The notes below the pieces were generated by a model. That model saw only the letters and a list, made by a program, of their open reading frames with translations. It was not told the DNA's origin and made no database searches. This document shows positions 34,478 to 42,054 of a stretch of DNA of 56,204 nucleotides, piece by piece; position 1 is the stretch's first letter, and the number at the start of each line of letters is the position of its first letter. This DNA is from an uncultured Persicobacter sp. (GTDB lineage: Bacteria; Bacteroidota; Bacteroidia; Cytophagales; Cyclobacteriaceae), in assembly GCA_947498325.1 (NCBI GenBank), contig CANMKE010000033.1, positions 1 to 56,204 on the forward strand, written 5' to 3'. The translations under genes were made by a program, and so were the position numbers.

Positions 34478-35736
34478 TACAAACGTCCGTCAATAACTTC
34501 CTTAGGCAAAAACGCTTTGGTATCAAATACCACGCTACGAACGTGCGTAAGGGCTACCATATCCAAATTTCTGAATTCTTCATGGGAAACAGTCAATACC
34601 ACAGCATCATATTGTTTACCATTCAGTCCTGAAAGCAAATCAATGTTATATTCTTCTTTAACCTCCTCAGCACTTGCCCATGGGTCATAAACATCAACAT
34701 TTAATCCGAACTGTTCCAATTCACGAACTACATCCACGACTTTGGTATTGCGAATATCAGGACAGTTCTCCTTGAAGGTAATACCCAACACCAAAGCATT
34801 GGCCCCTTTGACTACATTACCTTTGTCAATCAAAAGCTTAATAACCTTATTGCCCACAAAGACGCCCATATTGTCATTGATTCTTCGGCCAGAAAGAATC
34901 ACCTCAGGATGATAACCCAATGATTCAGCTTTTGCTGCCAAATAATAAGGATCTACACCAATACAATGGCCACCAACCAAACCTGGTTTGAACGGTAGAA
35001 AATTCCACTTTGTACCAGCAGCTTCCAAAACCTCATGTGTATCAATGCCGATACGGTCAAAGATCAAGGATAATTCATTAACAAAAGAGATATTAACATC
35101 TCGTTGCGCATTTTCAATCGCTTTAGAGGCTTCTGCAACTTTGATAGAAGTCGCTTTGAAAGTACCCGCTTTAATCACGCTATTATACAAAGCATCCACA
35201 CGATCAGCGACCTCTGGCGTACTACCACTGGTTACTTTCTTGATGGTGGTCAATGTATTTACTTTATCACCTGGGTTAATTCTCTCTGGAGAATAGCCAC
35301 AGAAAAAGTCAACATTATATTTTAAGGAAGTATTACTTTCAAGTTCAGGCACACAAATTTCCTCTGTACAACCTGGGTAAACCGTAGATTCATAAATGAC
35401 GATATCTCCTTTTTTCAATAAAGGCGATAACATCTGAGAAGCACCAACCAATGGACGTAAATCAGGATTCTTCGATCCGTCAATAGGTGTTGGAACGGTA
35501 ACAATAAAGATATTGCAGGTAGTCATATCCTCTACCTTGGCAGAATATTGAATGGTTTGCGCTACTGAGGCTAAATCACTCTCACTAACCTCCAAAGTTT
35601 TGTCTGTTCCGCCCACCAACTCCGCAACACGCGCCTCATTAATATCGAAACCGACAACCTTATATCCTACTTTTGCCAACTCAACGGCTAAGGGAAGGCC
35701 TACATATCCTAACCCAATTACTGCTATTTTTTCCAT
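34477..35736 (-). CDS. UDP-N-acetylglucosamine-type 6-dehydrogenase (WbpA/TviB-like)
   Basis: A 419-residue nucleotide-sugar dehydrogenase. The Rossmann loop is GLGYVGLPLA (8-17), with YESTVYPGCTEE (115-126) and the catalytic Cys258 in VGGHCIGVDPYYL. This form is typical of UDP-HexNAc dehydrogenases and differs from the Ugd enzyme of the same locus. It likely makes UDP-GlcNAcA, the entry point for the adjacent WlbA/B/C-like enzymes. The gene starts 2 bp after the Wzz-like gene's stop. Confidence 0.9.
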   Translation of the reverse strand: MEKIAVIGLGYVGLPLAVELAKVGYKVVGFDINEARVAELVGGTDKTLEVSESDLASVAQTIQYSAKVEDMTTCNIFIVTVPTPIDGSKNPDLRPLVGASQMLSPLLKKGDIVIYESTVYPGCTEEICVPELESNTSLKYNVDFFCGYSPERINPGDKVNTLTTIKKVTSGSTPEVADRVDALYNSVIKAGTFKATSIKVAEASKAIENAQRDVNISFVNELSLIFDRIGIDTHEVLEAAGTKWNFLPFKPGLVGGHCIGVDPYYLAAKAESLGYHPEVILSGRRINDNMGVFVGNKVIKLLIDKGNVVKGANALVLGITFKENCPDIRNTKVVDVVRELEQFGLNVDVYDPWASAEEVKEEYNIDLLSGLNGKQYDAVVLTVSHEEFRNLDMVALTHVRSVVFDTKAFLPKEVIDGRL

Positions 35737-35738
35737 TT

Positions 35739-36866
35739 CTATAAGTGACTCTCGCTAAATGACTTCCTTAAATATTCAATAAATAATATACCTACCCCTA
35801 TAAAGCAACCTAAAAGAACGCTAATAACGACAATCAAACCTCGCTTTGGTGCGGACTTCTCCACAGGCACGCTTACAGGCTCTAAAACTGTAAAATTAGG
35901 CATTTTCTCTTTGACTGAAATTTCCGCAGTCTCGAGCTGTTTTGCCAATTCCTGATAAATATTATAGGCCATGGTATATTCATCATTAAGCTGTTTTTCT
36001 TTTACCTTCGCTGTCGCTGTCGTAACGTATTTATTGCGATCCTGAAACGCTGCCAGCTTGTTTTGAACAGCCAAGAATTCCTCTTGTCGTTCGTTATAAC
36101 GCTCTTTGATAAAATCTAAATTTGCCCGAGCTTTACCTGTTTTATAATCGGTAATATAGTCTTGCAGTAAATCCAAAGCTTTTGATGCCACCTGCGCAGA
36201 GGCTTTGGCTTCCGGCATGTCCACAGAAAGTGTAATAATCCCCGTTTTTGCATCTGACTCCACGAGAACCAATCCTGTCAGGATATCTCGTAATGTTTTC
36301 TGTTCTTTGGTTATAATTTCGGGACCGCTATAATTAGGATTTGGAACACGCTCTTGCTCACCTGCGATCGCCTTCTTTAGCGTTCCTGGCAAGCCAATTG
36401 TATATTTCTTCACTTTAGCGGAAGGTTGTTCCTTTTTCCAGTTGGTATAATAATCAAATAGCGTAATCGGATGGCCGACGTCCTCCAAATCAACTTTAGT
36501 ATTCATTAATGCCTTTTGAAAAGGCCATGAAATTACGACCTGCGGATATAGCTCAGGAGCAATGGTTGAACCATCCCCCCCCATACTGCTCAGATCAATT
36601 CCTGCCATACCTGCCAAGCCCGCAAGGCCACCGAGCTTACCCATAGAGGAGGTTGGTGCCTCTGGGATCAATGTTGCTGTTGCGGTATAAGAAACAGGAT
36701 AAACCAATGCAATGAAAATCCCCAAAAGCGCGCACACGATCATACTTTTGTAGATCGTTTTCCTTCCCTGGTAAATCGACTGGAATACAGCGATTAAGTC
36801 TATTTCATCCTCTTCGTAATATGATGGCTCCTGACGGCGGGTTTCTAAATCCATTCTTTCACTCAT
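35739..36866 (-). CDS. Wzz-type polysaccharide chain-length/co-polymerase protein
   Basis: A 375-residue inner-membrane protein. One TM helix lies at about 41-60 (MIVCALLGIFIALVYPVSY) and the second at about 340-362. The periplasmic domain between them holds a long coiled coil (about 240-315). The Wzz signature region TATATLIPEAPTSS is present, followed by a Gly/Met-rich stretch (GLAGLAGMAGIDLSSMGG). There is no BY-kinase domain and no Tyr cluster at the C-terminus. It should set polymer length and contact the Wza-like exporter, whose gene ends 8 bp upstream. Confidence 0.9.
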   Translation of the reverse strand: MSERMDLETRRQEPSYYEEDEIDLIAVFQSIYQGRKTIYKSMIVCALLGIFIALVYPVSYTATATLIPEAPTSSMGKLGGLAGLAGMAGIDLSSMGGDGSTIAPELYPQVVISWPFQKALMNTKVDLEDVGHPITLFDYYTNWKKEQPSAKVKKYTIGLPGTLKKAIAGEQERVPNPNYSGPEIITKEQKTLRDILTGLVLVESDAKTGIITLSVDMPEAKASAQVASKALDLLQDYITDYKTGKARANLDFIKERYNERQEEFLAVQNKLAAFQDRNKYVTTATAKVKEKQLNDEYTMAYNIYQELAKQLETAEISVKEKMPNFTVLEPVSVPVEKSAPKRGLIVVISVLLGCFIGVGILFIEYLRKSFSESHL

Positions 36867-36874
36867 GATGCTAA

Positions 36875-39313
36875 TTATTTGAAGATGTTAGATACCGTTA
36901 ATGCCAGTGTGGCTGCTGTTGAGGCGATCGCCATCCATGCGGTGATACTCATTGGTGCACGTTCAGGTTTTTGAGGAACAATAACCTCGGAGCCAGGGGT
37001 TACTTTAGGATACCGATGAATAATAAACCCTCTTGTAATGCCGGTAGTTCCGTTAGGGTAGCGAACATAGGTCTTTCCTTTTTTAGCTCTTAAGCCAAAC
37101 CCTCCGCCCTGGGCGATATAGAATTTCGCTCTTTTTCGTTTTTTATACGTTGTGGATACAGGGTTCAATACTTCTCCAGAAATACGAACCGTCTGGACTT
37201 TTGATGGCACTGTAATTTCGTCTCCCGGCGACAGGAAGATATCGTATTTACCTCCTGGGTTTGCCATAATATCCTGCAGCCTGATTCCCACGACTTCAAA
37301 GTCCAAATCCGTAAGATCAATTGATTTATCTCTTTTGAGCATTTCACTCTCCAGTGCTTTCTGCTTATCTGTTTTTACAATTTTACGTGTAAGCATTGCT
37401 CCTTCTGGATACGCGTTGGCACTGAAGCCTCCTGCACGTTTAATAACGTCAGAAATACGTTCATTCTCTGAACTCAAAGAATAATCACCAGGATAGATTA
37501 CATCACCAGTAACAGAAACTACACGCTGTGTTTTATAGCCTGGCGACTTACGAATATAAATTTTATCAAAAGGCTGGATTTCAAAACTACCATCCTCTTC
37601 AGATAATTTCAGGTCCTTGGTGATATCCATGCGATAAATCTTCGCAATATCCAAAGAAGAGGTTTCCGCCTGCTCTCCTTCGTGTCTACGAGCAACCTCT
37701 ACACGAGCTCCTGAGGCTTCAATTTTAAATCCTCCAGCCATCAGAATCAAATCCTTTAGCTTCATACCTTTACCGTACTTCAGCTGGCCAGGGTGCATCA
37801 CGGGACCACTAACAGTCACAAATTGCGTCTCCCGCATATCTGTAATAGAGGAAATCGTCACAAAATCTTCCCGTTGCAGCTTGACATCCTCTTTACCTGT
37901 GATTACTCCCTTTACAGAAAATGACAGGACCTCATCAGACATATCCGCCGCTTTTCTATAGATATAGGCACGCCCTAAATAAGCATCCTCTTTCAAGCCC
38001 TCTGCTTTCTTGATCAGATCAGAGACCATCAAACCGTCAGAAAGTTCAAAAGTCCCTGGGCGAAATACCGCCCCTGCAATCTGAACCCGATTAGCAAAAC
38101 GGTTCAAAACTGCCTTAGCGACGATAGAGTCACCGCTATGTAAAACAGTAGTAGAGAATTGATCTTGCATGACATCCTTAATCAACTGCTCACGACCGTT
38201 TTTTCTATAAATTTCCAATCGGTGTGAATAGGCATTCTCCGTAAAGCCTCCTGCGACCTCAATAATGCTACTTAAGGTCTCTCCCTCTTTCGCCTCAAAA
38301 AGACCATTTCTCTTAAACTGCCCCTGAATCACGACCCTTAGGTCATATGTAGGCACTTTAATAATATCATCATTCTTCAGTTGAAGATCGGCACTTCCGT
38401 TACCGTGAATGAGGTAGTCATAAACATCAACTGTTTTAAATATTTTTCCATTTCTTATGACCTGCACCTTTCTAAATGACCCGATTTTATTCGGACCACC
38501 CGACAAGTACAAAGCATTAAACAATGAAGCTGTAGATGGCAGAGTATAAGTTCCTGGCATAACCACTTCGCCAATGACATTTACCGTAATTCCCTGCAAC
38601 TGCCCCATGCTTACCTGCGCAAAAGTATCTGGGTGGCTACCGTTCATTCCACTGAAAATAGTAGACAGGCGTTTTAGTATTTTTTTCTCCGCTGCGCCAA
38701 GTGAGAGGCCATAAACTGAAATTGGACCAATATCAGGAATAACCACTGCCCCAACTTTATTAATTAATAAGCGATAATTTTGCTGGGAAGCACCCCATAC
38801 CTCAATGCGAACTTCGTCACCAATACCCAATTTATAATCTTTCGATGGATTTAGTGCCACTGAAGGCTCAAAGGTCAGGTTTGATGCATTAAACAAATTA
38901 GACCCAAAAACACGGTGAGGAACATCCTCTTTTAAAGGGCTGTCTTTCTCTGAGTACACTGGCGTTACCTCAGGGGTGTTAACCTCAGCAGGCAGGTCAC
39001 TTTGCGAAGCCACTTCTGAAGCACCGCTAACACCTGCTAACCTGGCCTTTAACTTCACCACCTGTGCTTCAGGAACTCCTTTCGCCTTGGCAAACATGTC
39101 GATATCATTAACTGTGAGACCTCTTTTGGTCATTTCAGCTTGAATCTGTGCAATCTGAGCGTCCGTCAAGTCATCAACATTCTTTTTAGAAAAATCCATC
39201 TCGCTAAGATTGACTCCATTTACCGTTTGCGCCTGCACATTATGGACAGAAAGCATAAGACTGAAGAAAATCAGTAAGCATGAAATGTAGGGAAGTAGTT
39301 TTTTAGTATGCAC
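36875..39313 (-). CDS. Polysaccharide export outer-membrane protein (Wza-like, multiple SLBB)
   Basis: An 812-residue exporter. The signal peptide (1-29, ending VQAQ) is followed by a helical, Gln/Lys-rich segment (about 40-90), a poly-export domain (about 155-245; YKLGIGDEVRIEVWG) and about five to six SLBB repeats (for example VIGEVVMPGTYTLP, VIQGQFKRNGLFEAKEG, VSGPVMHPGQLKYGKG, VTGDVIYPGDYSLS, ISGEVLNPVSTTYKK). A C-terminal hydrophobic helix (MAIASTAATLALTVSNIF) could be the outer-membrane pore helix. There is no lipobox, unlike E. coli Wza. GTG start; TAG is in frame directly before it. First gene of the capsule operon. Confidence 0.92.
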   Translation of the reverse strand: MHTKKLLPYISCLLIFFSLMLSVHNVQAQTVNGVNLSEMDFSKKNVDDLTDAQIAQIQAEMTKRGLTVNDIDMFAKAKGVPEAQVVKLKARLAGVSGASEVASQSDLPAEVNTPEVTPVYSEKDSPLKEDVPHRVFGSNLFNASNLTFEPSVALNPSKDYKLGIGDEVRIEVWGASQQNYRLLINKVGAVVIPDIGPISVYGLSLGAAEKKILKRLSTIFSGMNGSHPDTFAQVSMGQLQGITVNVIGEVVMPGTYTLPSTASLFNALYLSGGPNKIGSFRKVQVIRNGKIFKTVDVYDYLIHGNGSADLQLKNDDIIKVPTYDLRVVIQGQFKRNGLFEAKEGETLSSIIEVAGGFTENAYSHRLEIYRKNGREQLIKDVMQDQFSTTVLHSGDSIVAKAVLNRFANRVQIAGAVFRPGTFELSDGLMVSDLIKKAEGLKEDAYLGRAYIYRKAADMSDEVLSFSVKGVITGKEDVKLQREDFVTISSITDMRETQFVTVSGPVMHPGQLKYGKGMKLKDLILMAGGFKIEASGARVEVARRHEGEQAETSSLDIAKIYRMDITKDLKLSEEDGSFEIQPFDKIYIRKSPGYKTQRVVSVTGDVIYPGDYSLSSENERISDVIKRAGGFSANAYPEGAMLTRKIVKTDKQKALESEMLKRDKSIDLTDLDFEVVGIRLQDIMANPGGKYDIFLSPGDEITVPSKVQTVRISGEVLNPVSTTYKKRKRAKFYIAQGGGFGLRAKKGKTYVRYPNGTTGITRGFIIHRYPKVTPGSEVIVPQKPERAPMSITAWMAIASTAATLALTVSNIFK

Positions 39314-39751
39314 CTAATTACTATTATTATTGGTTTACAAATTCTGACAGACACAGCTTCGCCCTCTCAGTCCCATAAAGTGAAACATCCCGAAAGCACA
39401 AAGCTGATAAATTCAAAAAAAAGTAGGTAAATTCAATTTTCAGGCTGCAAAGATATTCCGAATTAAAAGAGGAAGCAAAGACCTTCGGAATTTTTACAAT
39501 CATAACGGTAATCATTCTTTATATAAGCCAAATCAGTAGCTAAAATCACTTGATTACTGCTATTTTTATGAATTTGATACCTTAAAATAAATGTTCAACA
39601 TATTAAAGGCTTATTCATCCTCTTTCTTAAACAACTCCAATTTATTCACTTCGTAAAAATTGATTCCATTTTAGTTCCTTTGTTTTTATTAGGCAATTGC
39701 CCAATAACCACCTATTTTTGCATTTTACAATCAGACCTGAACAATTTAAGC
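39314..39751. other. Divergent regulatory region between the capsule operon and ccm genes
   Basis: These 438 bp carry no gene. They hold the capsule promoter (39448-39479) and its predicted leader of about 128 nt, and on the plus strand a -7-like TATTTTTG (39713-39720), 31 bp before ccmB. A perfect palindrome, GGCAATTGCC (39692-39701), lies just upstream of that box and could be an operator. Confidence 0.6.
39448..39479 (-). promoter_or_regulatory. Promoter of the capsule/exopolysaccharide operon
   Basis: On the minus strand TTTG (39479-39476), 20 nt, then TATCTTTG (39455-39448). This matches the Bacteroidota TTTG/TAnnTTTG promoter in both boxes and spacing. Transcription would start near 39441 and leave a leader of about 128 nt before the GTG at 39313. 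Confidence 0.65.
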
Positions 39752-40411
39752 ATGCAAATATCCGCCTTAATCAGCCGAGAACTAAAGATGGAATGGCGTC
39801 AAAAATATGCATTGAACGGTTTGCTGCTCTACGTAGGTTCTACAGTATTTATCTGTTACCTAAGCTTTCATATGCAAAGTGGAGCAATGACCGTACCGAT
39901 TTGGAATGCCCTTTTTTGGATCATCCTATTGTTTGCCGGAATAAACGCCGTCGCGAAGAGCTTTCTTCAGGAGAGCGAGGGACGAAACTTATATTGGTAT
40001 CAGCTGGTGGCTCCTGAGTATATTATTATCGCCAAGGGCATCTATAATACGTTGCTCCTGCTGACCCTCGGACTGGTGGCTCTATTATTTTATGCGACTG
40101 TGCTGGGGAACCCGATCATGAACTACCCAGTGTTTATTAGCACGCTGATTTTAGGACTGACAGGCTTCAGCTTCACCCTGACGATGGTTTCTGGCATAGC
40201 AGCCAAAGCACAAAACTCGGGTACCCTGATGGCTATTCTTGCTTTCCCTGTCATTATCCCCATTTTACTGATGGCACTCAAGTTGAGTAAAGGAGCACTT
40301 TTAGGGGTTAATTTCACGGACAGCATTCCCCATCTCCTTACACTGCTTGCGGTAGATGTTATCGTGGCAGCGATCAGCATCATACTGTTCCCCTATCTGT
40401 GGAGAAGCTAA
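39752..40411 (+). CDS. ccmB: Heme exporter CcmB
   Basis: A 219-residue membrane subunit of the CcmAB transporter of system I cytochrome c maturation; it has about six helices. The start is ATG 39752 (MQISALISRELKMEWRQKYALN cut: key part LISRELKMEWRQ), the canonical CcmB N-terminus; the frame extends upstream only from a TTG. Conserved features are FWIILLFAGINAVAKSF and the LYWYQLVAPE segment. It is the first of ccmB-C-D-E-F. ccmA, the ATPase partner, is not in the window. Confidence 0.93.
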   Translation: MQISALISRELKMEWRQKYALNGLLLYVGSTVFICYLSFHMQSGAMTVPIWNALFWIILLFAGINAVAKSFLQESEGRNLYWYQLVAPEYIIIAKGIYNTLLLLTLGLVALLFYATVLGNPIMNYPVFISTLILGLTGFSFTLTMVSGIAAKAQNSGTLMAILAFPVIIPILLMALKLSKGALLGVNFTDSIPHLLTLLAVDVIVAAISIILFPYLWRS

Positions 40412-40552
40412 AGCAATAGCATGACTATCTAAACATCAATTATAATCATCGAAAATAGTGATAAGACTTTTCCAAGAAGTCGATCAAATACCCATGCTTT
40501 TTTGATAAAACACACTATTTTTGAGAACTTTTTATCACAATCAAACACAGTC

Positions 40553-41245
40553 ATGAAAAATTACTGGTGGAAAATATTGGGCGTAGTATTAGTTGCCTAT
40601 ACCATAATTGGCGGCTTACTCTTCAACGTTCCGCGTTTAAACATCCTCAATGAGACGATTCGGAACCTGCACTTTCATGTGCCGATGTGGTTTGGCATGA
40701 TCGTGATGCTTTTGGTTTCTGTCGTTTATTCCATAAAATACCTCACCAATGGTTCTGAAAAAAATGATGCCTTTGCAGACCAATTTGCACAGGTAGGTGT
40801 ATTTATGGGCGTTCTGGGAATTATCACAGGTATGATCTGGGCGAATTTCACCTGGGGAGAGCCTTGGAGCAACGACCCCAAACAAAACGGCGCAGCAATC
40901 GGCTTACTGATCTACTTTGCCTATTTCATTTTACGGGGATCACTTGAAGACCCACAGCAAAAAGGCCGCATCAGTGCGGTGTATAACATTTTTGCTTTTG
41001 CGCTACTGATTCCATTGCTTTTCATCCTGCCAAGACTAACGGACTCGCTGCACCCAGGCAACGGGGGCAACCCAGGCTTCAATGCCTATGACCTGGACAG
41101 TCAGTTAAGGCTTGTTTTTTATCCTGCAGTGATTGGCTGGATTCTGCTGGGCGTTTGGCTTGCGCAGATCAAATCAAGAATTGCCGTGATTAAACGCCAC
41201 CGACATAATCAAGAACTTGAAGCAGCTGCTTTCACAACAAAATAA
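40553..41245 (+). CDS. ccmC: Heme handling protein CcmC
   Basis: A 230-residue membrane protein with about six helices and the tryptophan-rich WWD-type segment FTWGEPWSNDPKQNGAAI, which presents heme to CcmE. Periplasmic His residues flank it (FHVPMWF, about residue 44). The start is ATG 40553; the longer frame begins at a TTG. A TATTTTTG box at 40516-40523 lies 30 bp before the start and may be an internal promoter in the 141-bp gap after ccmB. CcmD follows 24 bp after the stop. Confidence 0.93.
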   Translation: MKNYWWKILGVVLVAYTIIGGLLFNVPRLNILNETIRNLHFHVPMWFGMIVMLLVSVVYSIKYLTNGSEKNDAFADQFAQVGVFMGVLGIITGMIWANFTWGEPWSNDPKQNGAAIGLLIYFAYFILRGSLEDPQQKGRISAVYNIFAFALLIPLLFILPRLTDSLHPGNGGNPGFNAYDLDSQLRLVFYPAVIGWILLGVWLAQIKSRIAVIKRHRHNQELEAAAFTTK

Positions 41246-41269
41246 CCACCCACAGCAATACGCATTATT

Positions 41270-41518
41270 ATGAAGAAGATTTTTTTAACATTATTGGCCG
41301 CAGGTACATTTTCCTCCACCTTTGCTCAAGATAAAATTCCTGTTGAGCAAAAAGATTATGAGAATACACAAGTGCAGATGGCTGACAATTTTCGTGGTGA
41401 AGGAAAAATTTACGTTGTTGTAGCCGTAGCACTGACAGTATTGGGCGGTTTTGCGGGCTATGCTTTCCGCATCGACAAGCAATTGAGCCGACTCGAAAGC
41501 GAGATCGAAAAACAATAG
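41270..41518 (+). CDS. ccmD: CcmD-family small membrane protein
   Basis: An 82-residue protein with an N-terminal hydrophobic signal-like stretch (FLTLLAAGTFSSTFAQ), a short periplasmic segment (MADNFRGEGKIY) and one TM helix (about 48-66, VVVAVALTVLGGFAGYAF) with a charged tail (RIDKQLSRLESEIEKQ). The tail and location between ccmC and ccmE are what is expected of CcmD, which stabilises CcmC-CcmE. Longer than E. coli CcmD because of the extra N-terminal signal. Confidence 0.8.
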   Translation: MKKIFLTLLAAGTFSSTFAQDKIPVEQKDYENTQVQMADNFRGEGKIYVVVAVALTVLGGFAGYAFRIDKQLSRLESEIEKQ

Positions 41519-41586
41519 GCTACCTACGCACAGTTCTATTCATAGCAAGCAGGGATATGCAATCCCAATCAACAAACAACAAACTC

Positions 41587-41991
41587 ATGAAGAAATCACA
41601 TATTTTTGGAATTGTCATTATCGCAGTCGCCATTTTGGTTATTGTCAGTACCATTGGCGATTCAAGCACCTACACCACCTTTACCGTAGCGCAGTCAATG
41701 GCTAAAGATGGTGACCGTCAGGACATTCACGTTGTTGGGCAGCTCACCAAAGATGACCAAGGCAACGTTCAGGGCATCAGTACTGGAAAGGACCTTGTCT
41801 CTTTCACCTTCAAGATGGTGGACAATGATGGAAAAATAGAAACCGTATTTTACAATCAGCCCATGCCACAGGATTTCACCAAGTCCGAGCAAGTGGTGGT
41901 GATCGGTTCCTATAAACCCAACGGCCTTTTTGTTGCCAACAAGATTTTATTGAAATGCCCTTCAAAATATAAAGAAGAGCAAACCATCTAA
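41587..41991 (+). CDS. ccmE: Heme chaperone CcmE, CXXXY type
   Basis: A 134-residue periplasmic heme chaperone with an N-terminal anchor (HIFGIVIIAVAILVIVST) and an OB-fold body (IHVVGQLTKD; VVVIGSYKPNGLFVANKIL). The heme-attachment site reads C-P-S-K-Y (Cys124-Tyr128) instead of the H-x-x-x-Y of E. coli. It receives heme from CcmC and passes it to CcmF. ATG 41587 is preferred because it leaves a typical short tail before the anchor; ATG 41557 would add ten polar residues. CcmF follows after 63 bp. Confidence 0.92.
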   Translation: MKKSHIFGIVIIAVAILVIVSTIGDSSTYTTFTVAQSMAKDGDRQDIHVVGQLTKDDQGNVQGISTGKDLVSFTFKMVDNDGKIETVFYNQPMPQDFTKSEQVVVIGSYKPNGLFVANKILLKCPSKYKEEQTI

Positions 41992-42054
41992 TTCTCCCCT
42001 CTACCCAACAGAGGTTTAAAGGTCCGCATTACTCTTTAGCCAAAAAATCACTCA

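Noticed and set aside
35739-36866. BY-type tyrosine kinase in the Wzz-like protein
   Set aside because: The protein ends shortly after the second TM helix. It has no Walker A motif and no Tyr-rich tail.
39680-39751. Upstream extension of ccmB from a TTG
   Set aside because: It would overlap the -7-like box, uses a TTG and adds residues not found in CcmB; ATG 39752 gives the family N-terminus.
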